Below, piece after piece: positions 7,795-17,749 of a DNA stretch of 64,000 nt (within the stretch, counting starts at the first letter, position 1; the number at the start of each line of letters is the position of its first letter). The position numbers were made by a program, and so were the translations under genes. Source of the DNA: Methylovirgula sp963708155 (GTDB taxonomy: Bacteria; Pseudomonadota; Alphaproteobacteria; Rhizobiales; Beijerinckiaceae); the NCBI GenBank assembly GCA_963708155.1, contig OY970183.1:868001-932000 (forward strand). Reading direction: 5' to 3'. The notes under the pieces are model-generated. The model saw only the letters and a list, made by a program, of their open reading frames with translations, ran no database searches and was not told the DNA's origin.

Positions 7795-9715
7795 CTAGGA
7801 TGAAAGGTCGGAGAGCACATAATCGCGCAGCGAATGGCCGAAGCGCGCCAGTTGATCGGTCGCGCGCTCAAGCGGATGCGCCAGACTGAGGATCGCAAGA
7901 CTCGCCTTGAGATCGTAAGAGCCGCCGAGAATTTTCGTCGTCACCGTCCGCTCCGCCGCATCGCCCCTGTGCTCGTCCTCGACGAGCCGCGTCGCCGCGG
8001 CGAGCGCGTCCTCATAATCGACGCGCTGGCCTTCGGGGATTTCGGCGGCCGCGGCCGCGCCGATGGCGGCGGCTTCAGTTCCGGAGACAGTCACGGCGGC
8101 GAGTTCGGCGAGACTTTCGAGAAGCTCCGGTGCGGTATCCGCTGGCGCGAGCGAGGCGATAAAGGCAGCCTCTTCCAGTTCGTCGATCGTCTGCTCGATC
8201 AGATCGGTAAGACGCTCAAGGCCGCGATCGACCCCGAAGCGGGCGATCTCGCCGCGCGCGTCGAAAACAATCCGGTCCGCCTTTTCCTCGATACGTCCGG
8301 CGCGCCGCGCAAGTGCCTCGGCATCGGTTGGCAGCTTGCGGCGCCGATCGTCGATGAATTGCGCAATGGCAACCGCGATATCGCGGGCAAGTCCCGCCTG
8401 GCGGATGACGACGGCAAGGAGGCTTGTGTCGCCACGCTGCAAATGCGTGACAAGCGCCTCCTCGATGCGCGCCTTGGCCGAGCGCAGCGAACTGCCCTGC
8501 CGCAGCGCCTCGACGGAAATCCGCAAGACCGCCTTAAGGAAATCGATGGCCGCCTCACGCCCCAGCACCTGATCGAAATGATCGCCGAAGCCGATGCGCG
8601 CCGGAGCGGCATGATGCACGGCGGCGTTGACAAGATCGGCGCCGCCGAGCTGGAGAAAGCCGCGATGCCCGACCCGCTGCGCCGCTGCCCATTCGAGGAG
8701 GCGCACCGCATCGGCATTGCCGACAAACGCGCGCAGGACTTTGCGGGCCTTGTTCCAATCGATCTGGAAAACCAGCGATGCGCCAAGCGCGCGCAGGAAA
8801 GAATCGCGCGCTTCCGCATCGGCATAGGGATAACGGCCGGTGATGAGATAAAAAGCTTCCTGATCCTTCAGCGTCGCCGACGTCTTGTCGTCGAGACCGC
8901 TCCATTGAACCGGGAAGTCGCGAAACAAGCGGGTAAAGAATTTCGCCCGGGCGTGATGTACGTCGGTGTAGGTGATCGTCACGGCGGCGGCCTCCACGCC
9001 GATTACGACGACATGCGCGTCGGTTTCCCCGATGTCGTTCTGGATCGTGAAGCGCGCGCCCGCGCGCAGCGCCGTGGTTCCGAGGCCGGGATGATCGAAT
9101 TTCAACGCCCGCGTCGATTCGACGCCCTGCATGAAAGCTTCGAGCGCATGTTTGTCCTCCGCCGTCAGGCCGTAGCTATGCGCGCCGGCCACGACTTCCT
9201 GCGCATGGGTGGCGGCGAGCGCGTTGAGCGCCCGATGCAAATCCATAATCAGGCGGTGCAAACTGTCGACCTCGGAAATCGCCGTGAGCCTGGCAATCTC
9301 GACGCTCGCGACGGCGTCCGCGCCGAGTTGACTTGCGGCTTTGATCGCATCGAGCCGCGTAACATAGGCTTCGGCCTTGGTCGGGTCTCCGGCCTGAACC
9401 GCCGCGGAGCATGGCGGCCATATCGTCCCAGATGGCGTTGCCGAGCGCGCCGAGCCCCGCCGCCGTGACCTTCGCGCCCTCCGCCAGCGTCGCGGAATTG
9501 GCCAGTGCCTGCAGCGGGATCGGATCGAGCCCCGCAGCGCGGCATTCCTCCGTCAGATCGATCCGGGTGCCCTGTGGATCATGCGCGTGCAGCGCCGCCG
9601 CCTGGAGGACGCTCAATCGCGCCTTGACCCGGTCATTCGCCGCGAGCCCTTCCGCGATCAATTGCGGCAAAAGCAAATCGGATTGGCCGAGCCATTCGAC
9701 GATCTCGGTTTTCAC
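7795..9715 (-). CDS. uncharacterised ~640-residue protein (one frameshift in the assembly)
   Basis: I do not recognise this family. Translation starts at a GTG at 9715 and is open to about 9400. It continues in a second frame from there (Ala-Gly-Asp-Pro-Thr-Lys-Ala-Glu-Ala-Tyr) to the stop at 7795. Restoring a GC dinucleotide near 9401-9408 gives about 640 residues in one frame. The middle (about residues 210-290) is beta-rich, with a Phe-Asp-His-Pro-Gly-Leu-Gly-Thr-Thr stretch. The last 300 residues are Ala/Glu-rich helices ending in an Arg-Ala-Thr-Asp-Gln-Leu-Ala-Arg-Phe-Gly helix, like a helical-bundle or PhoU-type fold. There are no signal peptide or membrane segments. It lies 11 bases before the PPDK-like gene and is very probably co-transcribed, so it is a candidate acceptor or regulator for it. 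Confidence 0.72.
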
Positions 9716-9888
9716 GCTACCTCGCAGTCCAGCTCAGGGCGGAATTTGCCAAATAAGCCGCTGCCACTACCTTTTTCGCGCTCTCGTTACATTTCTTTGA
9801 CATAGGACAAAGCTTGTGCCCCCAGTTCTTGAAAATTGCAGCGGCAGCGCTCGCGGATGAGCCCATGTCCATTTCAACGGAGGCAGAA

Positions 9889-10341
9889 TTGAAAAACGTC
9901 AGAATCCCCTGGGGAGCCTGGGTCGTGGTCTGCGACGGACAAAAAGCCCTTTTCCTGCACAATGACGGCGACGCCGAATTGCTCAACCTCAAGCCGGTCG
10001 AGGTTCTTGCGGAATCGCATGCTTCGACGACCGAACTCGGCACCGATAAGCCAGGCCGGACGTTTCAATCGCATGGGCCTGGCCGAGGCGCTGTCGAGGC
10101 GCCCGATTATCACACCGCGGCGGAGGTGGATTTTTTACGCAAAGTCGCAGGGATCATCGACACCGCCGCGAGCGAGGGAAAGACCAAGCATCTCGTCTTG
10201 ATCGCGCCGCCGAAGGCTCTCGGGATCGTCCGCGAGGCGCTCACGCCAGCCGCCCGGGCGATCATCACGGCCGAGATTCACAAGGATCTCGTGCATCTGC
10301 CCATCGGCACGATCGAAACACATTTGACGGCGGCGGAGTAG
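9889..10341 (+). CDS. host-attachment/BaeRF-type protein
   Basis: About 150 residues starting Lys-Asn-Val-Arg-Ile-Pro-Trp-Gly-Ala-Trp-Val-Val-Val-Cys-Asp-Gly-x-Lys-Ala-Leu-Phe-Leu. This is the hallmark start of the Host_attach family, now grouped with bacterial archaeo-eukaryotic release-factor-like proteins. The C-terminal part (Leu-Val-Leu-Ile-Ala-Pro-Pro-Lys-Ala-Leu-Gly, then Glu-Ile-His-Lys-Asp-Leu-Val-His-Leu-Pro) also fits. I place the start at a TTG at 9889, because GGAGG ends five bases upstream and family members begin here. ATGs at 9865 or 9814 would add residues unlike the family. Agrobacterium AtsE gave the family its name; the molecular role is not established. Confidence 0.8.
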   Translation: MKNVRIPWGAWVVVCDGQKALFLHNDGDAELLNLKPVEVLAESHASTTELGTDKPGRTFQSHGPGRGAVEAPDYHTAAEVDFLRKVAGIIDTAASEGKTKHLVLIAPPKALGIVREALTPAARAIITAEIHKDLVHLPIGTIETHLTAAE

Positions 10342-10355
10342 AGCGCGCGGCCTTT

Positions 10356-11691
10356 TTAGGTCGCATCCGGCTCCGGATTTGTCAGGCTGAATGCGCGATG
10401 TGGTCCGTCATAGGCAAAGCAATCGCCGTAACGGCCCCAATCTATCACGATGTTGAGCGTACGCTCGGCATCGTCGCGGCCCAGATGATCTTCCAGCTCG
10501 GCGAGAAACCGGCTGCGCGGCGCGATATGGTTCGGCCGTTCGTCGAGAACGTGCCGGATATGCGCGGCCAGCGGAACCGTGCGCAGCAAATGCTCGGCGA
10601 AAATGCGTTTGCGTTCGGCCATATCGGCTTCGGCGAACGCACGCCCCGCGGCCGTCAGGTGCAGAGCACCGTCACGCAGTTCGGCAAAGCCAAGCATCTG
10701 TGTAATTTCCACGAGGTGAAAAAGATCGGCGGTTGCAAGATGCAGGCGCGCCGTGAGCGCGGGCAGATCGGCACGACCGCCAAAGGGCGGGGAAAGCAGG
10801 ATCTCGGGCATTCCGGCGATCCGCGCCGCTGATATGATCGGCAATTGCGTCCCGATGCTCGCGAGCGGAGCGCGCGACTTGCCGTCGCCCGGCACCGGAC
10901 CCGCCGTCATGCGGGCGTAGATATCATCGACCATATCGCGGAATTCGTTGCTGAGCCGCTGCCGCGGGCGCGGCAAAGCAACGGTAAACTCGGCGGCGAT
11001 CCGGCCGGGATTTGGCGCGAGAATGAGGATGCGGTCGCTCATGAAGACCGCCTCCTCGATATTGTGCGTTACCAGAAGGATCGATTTGATCGATAGATGC
11101 CCGGCACTCCAGAGGTCCATGAAGTCGCCGCGCAAGGTCTCGCCGGTGAGCACATCAAGCGCGGAAAACGGCTCGTCCATCAAGAGAACTGTCGGATCGA
11201 CGACGAGGGCGCGTGCGAAACCGACGCGCTGGCGCATGCCGCCGGAAAGCTCGCGCGGATAGGCGCTTTCGAATCCGTCGAGGCCGATGAGTTCGATCGC
11301 CGCGAGAGCCCGCTTGCGCGCCTCCTCTTCCGGCACGCCCTTGGCGTCGAGGCCGGCCTGCACGTTTTGCAACACCGTCAGCCAGGGAAACAAGGCGAAG
11401 GTCTGGAAGACCATTGCAATTCCATCGACCGGGCCATCGACGGCCTTACCTCGATAAAGCACTTCGCCGGAGGCCGGCGGCCGCAAGTCCGGAGACGAGG
11501 CGCAACAGCGTCGACTTTCCGCATCCGGAACGGCCCAGCAGGCCGACCACCTCGCCTTCCCGAAGCGTAAGATTGATATCGTCGAGGACCAAAAGCGGCG
11601 CGCCGGACGCGCGCGCATAAGTCTGCCGAACGTGGCGGATATCGAGTTCGACATCGCCGGTCGCCGCGCTTTTTTCGCCTGTCTTGCTCAT
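10356..11691 (-). CDS. NitT/TauT-family ABC transporter ATP-binding protein with C-terminal AAA-associated domain (one frameshift)
   Basis: About 444 residues after removing one base. The N-terminal ABC ATPase has Walker A Gly-Arg-Ser-Gly-Cys-Gly-Lys-Ser-Thr, a Gln loop, the signature Leu-Ser-Gly-Gly-Met-Arg-Gln-Arg, Walker B Val-Leu-Leu-Met-Asp-Glu-Pro and the switch His in Val-Thr-His-Asn. The last 170 residues form the extra domain typical of some nitrate/sulfonate-type ATPases. The frame breaks at 11485-11486 between Leu-Arg-Leu-Val-Ser-Gly-Leu and Arg-Pro-Pro-Ala-Ser-Gly-Glu-Val; an extra A on the plus strand explains it. The permease gene ends 9 bases upstream, so they form an operon. 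No substrate-binding protein is encoded nearby, so the substrate is unknown. Confidence 0.85.
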
Positions 11692-11700
11692 GGCACGTCC

Positions 11701-13490
11701 TCAATCCAGCCTGAACCGGCGCTCGCCGTAAGCATAAAGGGGCCGCCACAACAGGCGATTGAACAGAACGACAAAAGCCGACATGGTCGCGATGCCGAGG
11801 ACGATGCGCGGATAATCGCCCTGCGCCGTCATCTGGCTGATATAGGCTCCAAGGCCGTGCGCGAAGATGTGGTCGTGTCCCCAGGAAACGACTTCGGCAA
11901 CGATGCTGGCGTTCCACGCGCCGCCCGAGGCTGTGATCGCGCCGGTGATGTAATAGGGAAAGATCCCCGGCAAAATCACGATCCGCCACCATTGCCAGCC
12001 GTGAAAACGAAAGTTCGTAGGCGGCCTCCAGAAGGTCGGTCGGCAAGGCTGTCGTACCGGCGATGACATTGAACAGGATGTACCATTGCGTTCCGAGGAT
12101 CATCAGCGGCGTAAGCCAGATATCGGTATTGAGCTTGAACCTGACGATCGGAATGACGAAGAGCGGGAAGAGCAGATTGGCCGGGAAGGCGGCGAGAAAT
12201 TGCGCCAGCGGCTGAACCCTCTCGGCAAGCTGCGGCCGCAGGCCGATCGCCACGCCAACCGGCACCCAGATCAGCGAGGCCAGAACGATCAGGACGATGA
12301 CGCGCAGCAGCGTATAGGCGCCCAAGCCGCAACACTGTGAGGACATCGCTCCACCCTGCTCCCTGCGCGACGAAGCGGACGATGATCGCGGCAAGCCAAA
12401 GAGCCGCGGCGGCGACGACAATGTACCAGAGGACGTCGATCGCCCGTGACGCGCGCGAGCGGATCGTTACGGGGCGCGACGCCGGAATGATGTTGAAGAT
12501 CCGCGCCCGGAACAGCGACCTGAGGCAGAATGTAACCGGCACGGCGGCGGCCTGCGCCATATGCGAACGCCGCAGCAATTCCAGGAACCAGGAATGCGGC
12601 GTGCTTTGCGAGGCGGTCTGTTCAACCCGGAATTTATCGGCCCAGACGACGAGCGGGCGGAAGAGCAATTGATCGTAAATCACGATGACGATCGTCATCG
12701 CCGCGATCGCAAAGCCGATGGCGGCCAAATTCCGCTGCGCGATCGCCAGCGCGACATAGGAGCCGATGCCGGGCAGCGCGATCTGGCGCTGGTCCGCGGT
12801 GATCGCTTCCGAAGCGACGACGAAGAACCAGCCCCCCGACATGCTCATCATCATGTTCCAGACGAGGCCGGGCACGGCGAAAGGAAATTCAAGTCGCCAA
12901 AATCGCTGCCAGGCGGAGAAGCCAAAGGCGCGGCTCGCCTCGTCGAGATCGAGCGGAAGGGTGCGCAGCGCCTGGAAGAAGCTGAACGCCATGTTCCATG
13001 CCTGGCTGGTGAAGATCGCGAAAATCGACGCCAGTTCGAGCCCGAGCACCCAATGCGGCGCAAGCCCGACGAAGAAGGCGACGGTGAAGGAAAGATAGCC
13101 GAGGACAGGCACGGACTGGAGAATGTCAAGCAGCGGAACAAGCACGATCTCGGCCCGCCGGCTTTTGGCGGCCAGCGTTCCATAGACCAGCGTGAACACA
13201 AGCGAGGCGCCCATGGCCGCGAGCATGCGCAAGACGGTGCGCACGGCGTATTCCGGCAAACGCAAGGGATCGAGCGAGATCGCCTTGAGGCTCGAGACAG
13301 GCGCGAAAACCTCACTGATCCCGTAGGCCAGCATCGCAGCCAGGGCTAGAATGATCGCCACGACCGTCAGTTCGAGAGAATCGGCCGGGAGCGCCAGCCG
13401 CGGCCTCCCAGGCGCGGAGACGCGCAGTGCCAAAGGGTGAGGCTGCGAGCGCAAAAACAACGGAGGCTTGAGCCAAATCGGACGCGACAT
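11701..13490 (-). CDS. double-length ABC transporter permease, NitT/TauT type (two frameshifts)
   Basis: After two one-base repairs this is a 595-residue inner-membrane protein with two BPD_transp_1 permease units in tandem. The first covers about residues 60-290, the second about 350-590, and each carries an Glu-Ala-x-Arg/Tyr-Glu-Leu coupling loop that meets the ATPase. Frames break at 12321-12323 (CCC, one too many) and 12010-12012 (AAA, one too many). The peptide joins Leu-Arg-Leu-Gly-Ala-Tyr-Thr-Leu-Leu and Ala-Tyr-Glu-Leu-Arg-Phe-His-Gly-Trp cleanly. The ATG at 13490 follows GAGGTCGAGGG. A fused permease would replace the usual dimer. The partner ATPase follows directly. Confidence 0.83.
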
Positions 13491-13535
13491 CCCTCGACCT
13501 CAATTCCGTACTCTGCTCATGCGGCCGCCCAGCCT

Positions 13536-14654
13536 TCAGTTTGCGGCCCCTACCCAGGTCGTAAGACTGCGGACCACATCCGAGAAGGCTTTGTTGAAAG
13601 CCGCAACGCTCGCCGCGACATCCGCGCCGGCGGCTGGCGCCGCCGCATGAAAGTTCTTCGTCGCGACGACCTTGCCCGCCGCCGAAACGATTTTCGCCGA
13701 GAAGGCGATCTCCGCCTGCGGCGGGGAACCCGTCGTGAGCGCAAAGTTTTGCAGGTCGATGACAAGTTGAGGCCCCGTAGCAGTCGCGGCCTGGTCCGGC
13801 GTCGTCGCTTGCGCCTCAACGCCCGCCTGCGCGAGCGCCTGCACCAGCTTCGCCTGCAGCAATTTCGGAATGTTGTCGCTCCATTGCGCATTGCCGAACT
13901 GGGCGATCTGGCCACTGTCCGAGCGGGTCAACATCCTCTGCGTATCGAGTGCGAGCACGGCGGTCGGCTCCGGCACCGAAAATTGATCCTTGACTTTAAT
14001 ATGCGGAATCGCGGCGGCATCGACGGCGAGATCGTAGATCGGCTTCGGCTGTTCCGCGGGGCTGCCGCCGGTCATCTTTTCAAGGCCCGCCAGAATCGTA
14101 TCGACGCGATTCGAATTGCGCGCCAGGGCCGCCGAAAAGGTCTTCAGGCTGCCGATCGTGTCCTTGAGCGGGGCGGCGTTATCGTCCAGGATCTTGTCGA
14201 TGCGGTTCAATGTGCCGCGCGCCGTCTGCGTCAGATCCTGTCCTGCGCTGACGTCGGCCTCCAGGACAGGCGGCTTTTGCGGATTGGGGACGAGGACCGG
14301 CGAGCCAGGGCTGCCGCCCTTCAGCGAGATCAGCGGCGTGCCCATCAAGCCTTGAAAATCGACGCTCACGCCGGTATCGGCGCGCAATGTCATGCCTTTG
14401 AGGATGGCAATCGTCGCGACGACTTGATTATCCTTGTCGAGCCGCAGGTCCGTCACTTCGCCGACATGAATACCGTTGAGTTGTACGGCGGCACCGTTCT
14501 GCAAACCGGATACCGGCCCGAGAAAGTGGATCTGATAGGCTTCGCGCTCACCGACCGCGCCGTTATTGTTGAGCCAATAGACGAAGCAGAAGCCCACCAC
14601 GATCGCAATAAGGGTAAAGAGCCCGACGAGAATATAACGTGCGCTTGTTTCCAT
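13536..14654 (-). CDS. mlaD: MlaD-like MCE protein fused to an ABC-transport auxiliary domain
   Basis: A 372-residue protein with one N-terminal membrane helix (about residues 6-28). An MCE domain follows (about 38-115; Tyr-Gln-Ile-His-Phe-x-Gly-x-Val-Ser-Gly-Leu and Gly-x-Ala-Val-Gln-Leu-Asn-Gly-Ile-His-Val-Gly-Glu-Val). The C-terminal part (about 200-365) resembles the ABC_trans_aux lipoprotein domain often encoded as a separate gene beside mla operons. MCE rings carry lipids across the periplasm. The ATG at 14654 is preferred over 14666. The gene overlaps or abuts mlaF and is last in a seven-gene run. Confidence 0.85.
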   Translation of the reverse strand: METSARYILVGLFTLIAIVVGFCFVYWLNNNGAVGEREAYQIHFLGPVSGLQNGAAVQLNGIHVGEVTDLRLDKDNQVVATIAILKGMTLRADTGVSVDFQGLMGTPLISLKGGSPGSPVLVPNPQKPPVLEADVSAGQDLTQTARGTLNRIDKILDDNAAPLKDTIGSLKTFSAALARNSNRVDTILAGLEKMTGGSPAEQPKPIYDLAVDAAAIPHIKVKDQFSVPEPTAVLALDTQRMLTRSDSGQIAQFGNAQWSDNIPKLLQAKLVQALAQAGVEAQATTPDQAATATGPQLVIDLQNFALTTGSPPQAEIAFSAKIVSAAGKVVATKNFHAAAPAAGADVAASVAAFNKAFSDVVRSLTTWVGAAN

Positions 14655-14662
14655 GTGCCGTC

Positions 14663-15451
14663 TCAATGTCCTCGTGATGCAGAGGCTCCCGCGTCGCGTG
14701 CGCGTTTGCCTTGGAAATAGGATTTCACCCAGGGATGCTCGCAGGCCAGCATGACCGACATCGGCCCTTCGGCCACGACCTTGCCATCCGCAAGCGCGGC
14801 GATGCGGTCGCAGACCGTGTTGAGACTGTCGAGATCATGCGTGACCATGAAAACGGTAAGGCCAAGCGTCTGTTGCAAAGTCTTGATCAGAGCGTCGAAT
14901 TCGCCGGCGGAAATCGGATCGAGCCCTGAAGTCGGCTCATCGAGAAAGACAATCTCCGGATCGAGCGCCAAAGCGCGCGCCAAAGCCACGCGCTTGGTCA
15001 TGCCGCCGGAAAGCTCAGCCGGAAACTTTTCCGCATCGCTCGCGGAGAGGCCGACCATTTTAAGCTTGGCGAGGGCAACCTCCTGGCGCAGCCCGTCGGA
15101 AATATCGAGATATTCCCGCATCGGGAATTCAACGTTCTGGCGCACTGTGAGCGACGAGAACAACGCGCCCTGCTGGAATAGAATACCCCATCGCCGTTCG
15201 ATCAGGCGCATCGCCTCCGGCTGAACGTGATCGCGATCGACATCCAGAATCGTGATGCTGCCGCCGCGCTTGGGCAAGAGGCCGATGATTGTCCGCATGA
15301 GCACCGTCTTGCCGCCGCCCGACGCGCCAACGACACCGAGAACCTCGCCGCGCTTCACATCGAGCGACAGATGGTCGAGCACGATCTGGTCGCCGAAGCC
15401 GACGGTAAGATCATGCACGCGAATGGCCGGTGTCGTCATCGCCACAGTCAT
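14663..15451 (-). CDS. mlaF: MlaF-like lipid ABC transporter ATPase
   Basis: A 262-residue ABC ATPase: Walker A Gly-Ala-Ser-Gly-Gly-Gly-Lys-Thr, signature Leu-Ser-Gly-Gly-Met-Thr-Lys-Arg (Thr-Lys after the signature is typical of MlaF), Walker B Ile-Val-Phe-Leu-Asp-Glu-Pro and His in Val-Thr-His-Asp. Phe-Gln-Gln-Gly-Ala-Leu-Phe in the Q loop is also characteristic. It powers MlaE. It starts three bases after mlaE ends and is followed at once by mlaD. Confidence 0.92.
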   Translation of the reverse strand: MTVAMTTPAIRVHDLTVGFGDQIVLDHLSLDVKRGEVLGVVGASGGGKTVLMRTIIGLLPKRGGSITILDVDRDHVQPEAMRLIERRWGILFQQGALFSSLTVRQNVEFPMREYLDISDGLRQEVALAKLKMVGLSASDAEKFPAELSGGMTKRVALARALALDPEIVFLDEPTSGLDPISAGEFDALIKTLQQTLGLTVFMVTHDLDSLNTVCDRIAALADGKVVAEGPMSVMLACEHPWVKSYFQGKRARDAGASASRGH

Positions 15452-15454
15452 GTC

Positions 15455-16571
15455 TTACATACCCATCCAGGCGAAGAACATCGCAAAGAATCCATCAAGC
15501 AGGATGACGAGAAAAATCGATTTGACGACAGAGGTCGTCGTCTGCGCGCCGAGCGATTCGGCGCTGCCTTTGACGGCGAATCCTTCGATCGACGACACAA
15601 TCCCGATGACGAGCGCCATGAACGGCGCCTTGTACATGCCGACCTCGAAATGGGTGACCGAAATCGCATCATGCAGCCGCGCCATGAAAATCGTCGGGCT
15701 TATGCCGGCGTAAATCCAGCCGACGAGTTCCCGCGCCGAAAAGCGCCGCGATTGAACCGATGAGGCCCAGGATCGGCAGGGCGATAACCAGCGCCAGCAA
15801 ACGCGGCAGAATAAGAACCTCGGCGGGGTCGAGGCCCATTGTTCGGAGTGCATCGATTTCCTCGCGCATTTTCATCGAGCCGAGCTCCGCCGTATAAGCA
15901 CTGCCGGAACGGCCCGCGACCATGATCGCAACGAGCAGAACACCAATCTCGCGCAGCACCAATATGCCGGTGAGATTTACCGCATAGCTCTCCGCGCCGA
16001 ACTTGCGGAGCTGGAATATGCTCTGCTGCTGGATGATCCCGCCTATGAGAATGGTGATGAGCAGAATAATGGGAATGGCGCGCAAGCCGACGCGATCCAA
16101 TTGCGCGACAAGCGAGGTGAAGCGCATCCGCTGCGGGTGGGCGATGACCCGCAAGAGCGCGGCGGCAACCGCGCCGAGCATATTGAGGAACGTCGCAACG
16201 TAGGCGAAGGCCGCGAAAATGGCGCGGCCGATCGGTTCGAGAACCGGAAATTCGTAACGCCGATGAGCCGGGACATCCGGAATCGTCTCGACGCGCTCGA
16301 CCTCCGCCATCAGCCCGCGAAAGCGCGGCGGCAGGCCGCTGACTTCGACATGGCCGGCTTCACGCCATTTGAGCGTCAGCCTTTCAAGCAGGCAGGCGCC
16401 GAAAGTATCTATCTCGCTCAGCCCGCGCAGATCGAGCGACAGCGCCCGCGTGCTGCGCGAAGCTAGCAACGTCTCGATCTGCGGCTCAAGTGCCGCGGCT
16501 TCGTCGGAGGTCCAGGCGCCATCGGCTGCGGCGTCCACACGGTCGTCCAATATGGTTGTCGAAAGCGGCAT
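15455..16571 (-). CDS. mlaE: MlaE-like lipid ABC transporter permease with N-terminal STAS-like domain (one frameshift)
   Basis: About 371 residues after removing one base. The N-terminal 95 residues look like a STAS domain, a common fusion in alphaproteobacterial MlaE. The permease follows, with the family signature Gly-Arg-Ser-Gly-Ser-Ala-Tyr-Thr-Ala-Glu-Leu-Gly-Ser-Met-Lys and Glu-Ile-Asp-Ala-Leu-Arg-x-Met-Gly-Leu-Asp-Pro. The frame breaks at 15728-15729 (TT on the plus strand, one too many); repair gives Leu-Phe-Gly-Ala-Gly-Leu-Val-Gly-Trp-Ile-Tyr, as in homologues. The ATG is at 16571; a TTG at 16583 is possible. Only a few bases separate it from the upstream ABC-2 permease gene. Confidence 0.87.
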
Positions 16572-16587
16572 GGCAGGGTTCAACGGT

Positions 16588-17740
16588 TCATGAGGATTGA
16601 GCAGCGGACGTTCTGAAGCGCATTAGGGCAAGAAGCAAGAAGAGGCCGCCCGTGACAGCGACATAGAGAAACTCCCGCCAGACGGAGGAGAAGTCCGCCC
16701 CCCGAAACAGAATTGACTGCGCAAATGAAACGAAATGCGTCGAGGGCGAGAACTGCATGATCGTACGCAGCAGATAGGGCATCGATTTAAGCGGCGTATT
16801 ACTGCCCGAAAGGATGTTCATCGGAAAAGCAACGAGAATGTAAAGAAGCCCGAGCTGTGGCATCGTCCGCGCGATGGTCGCCAGGAAAATGCCGACGGAG
16901 GTCGAAAAGAAAAGATACGTCGCGGCGCCCACAACGAAAAGCGGTACCGAGCCAGCGACTGGAATCTGCAGAAGCGCCTTGACGATGATTTCGAGCGCCA
17001 GTGCGACCGCGAGCGTGATCACAAGCCCATTGGCCCAGATCTTCGACATCGCGATCTCGAATGGCGTCACTGGCATGACCAGCAGATGATCCATGGTTCC
17101 GTGTTCGCGCTCACGCACGACCGCGGCGCCTGCAAGAATGATCGCAAGCATGGTGACATTGTTGACGATACCCATGACGCTTGTAAACCAAGCAGTGTTG
17201 ATGTTCGGGTTATACATCACGCGGACGGAAAGCGTGACAGGTGTCTTAGAGATATTCTGGGATCGCGAGAGATATGTCCCCTCGTTGCGATTGACGAATT
17301 TCTGGATCTCGGCCGTCAGAATCTCTTCGATATAGCCTGAGCCGAGCCCGGCCTGAACCATCGCCGTCGCATCGATATTAAGCTGGATTTCCGGGCGCTC
17401 GGCCGGCGAGGACATCGGCTTCAAAATGCGGTGGGATGACGATGACGAAGGTGTAGGCGGCGACGTCGAGAAGGTGATCGACATCGCTATAGGGCACAGC
17501 TACCGGCTTTTTGAAATAGGGCGGCAGGAAAGCCGACATCATTTGCCGCGACAAATACGAATTGTCCTGATCGACGACACCGATCGAAGCGTTATAAACT
17601 TCTTGTGCGTTGCTGCGTGCCTGCACATAGACCGCAAGCGAGAATGCATAGATAACGAGACCCAGCAATACAGCGTCGCTGAAGAAGCTGCGCAGCTCTT
17701 TCGTCCCAAGCCAGAAAATGTTGCTGAGCGAGCGACCCAT
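16588..17740 (-). CDS. ABC-2 type exporter permease, second subunit (one frameshift)
   Basis: About 383 residues after removing one base. One N-terminal membrane helix is followed by a large periplasmic domain (about 40-180) and five further helices, the YhhJ/YbhR layout. Arg-Glu-Arg-Glu-His-Gly-Thr-Met-Asp-His-Leu-Leu-Val-Met-Pro-Val is the usual coupling-loop motif. The frame breaks at 17393-17395 (GGG, one too many); repair joins Ala-Gly-Arg-Ala-Pro to Glu-Ile-Gln-Leu-Asn-Ile-Asp. The ATG at 17740 follows AGAGG. It lies 9 bases after the first permease gene and pairs with it. Confidence 0.85.
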
Positions 17741-17749
17741 GCAAACCTC

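Noticed and set aside
7834..9468. 544-codon plus-strand frame
   Set aside because: Antisense to the unknown 640-residue protein. The minus strand has the better composition and a clean junction to the next gene.
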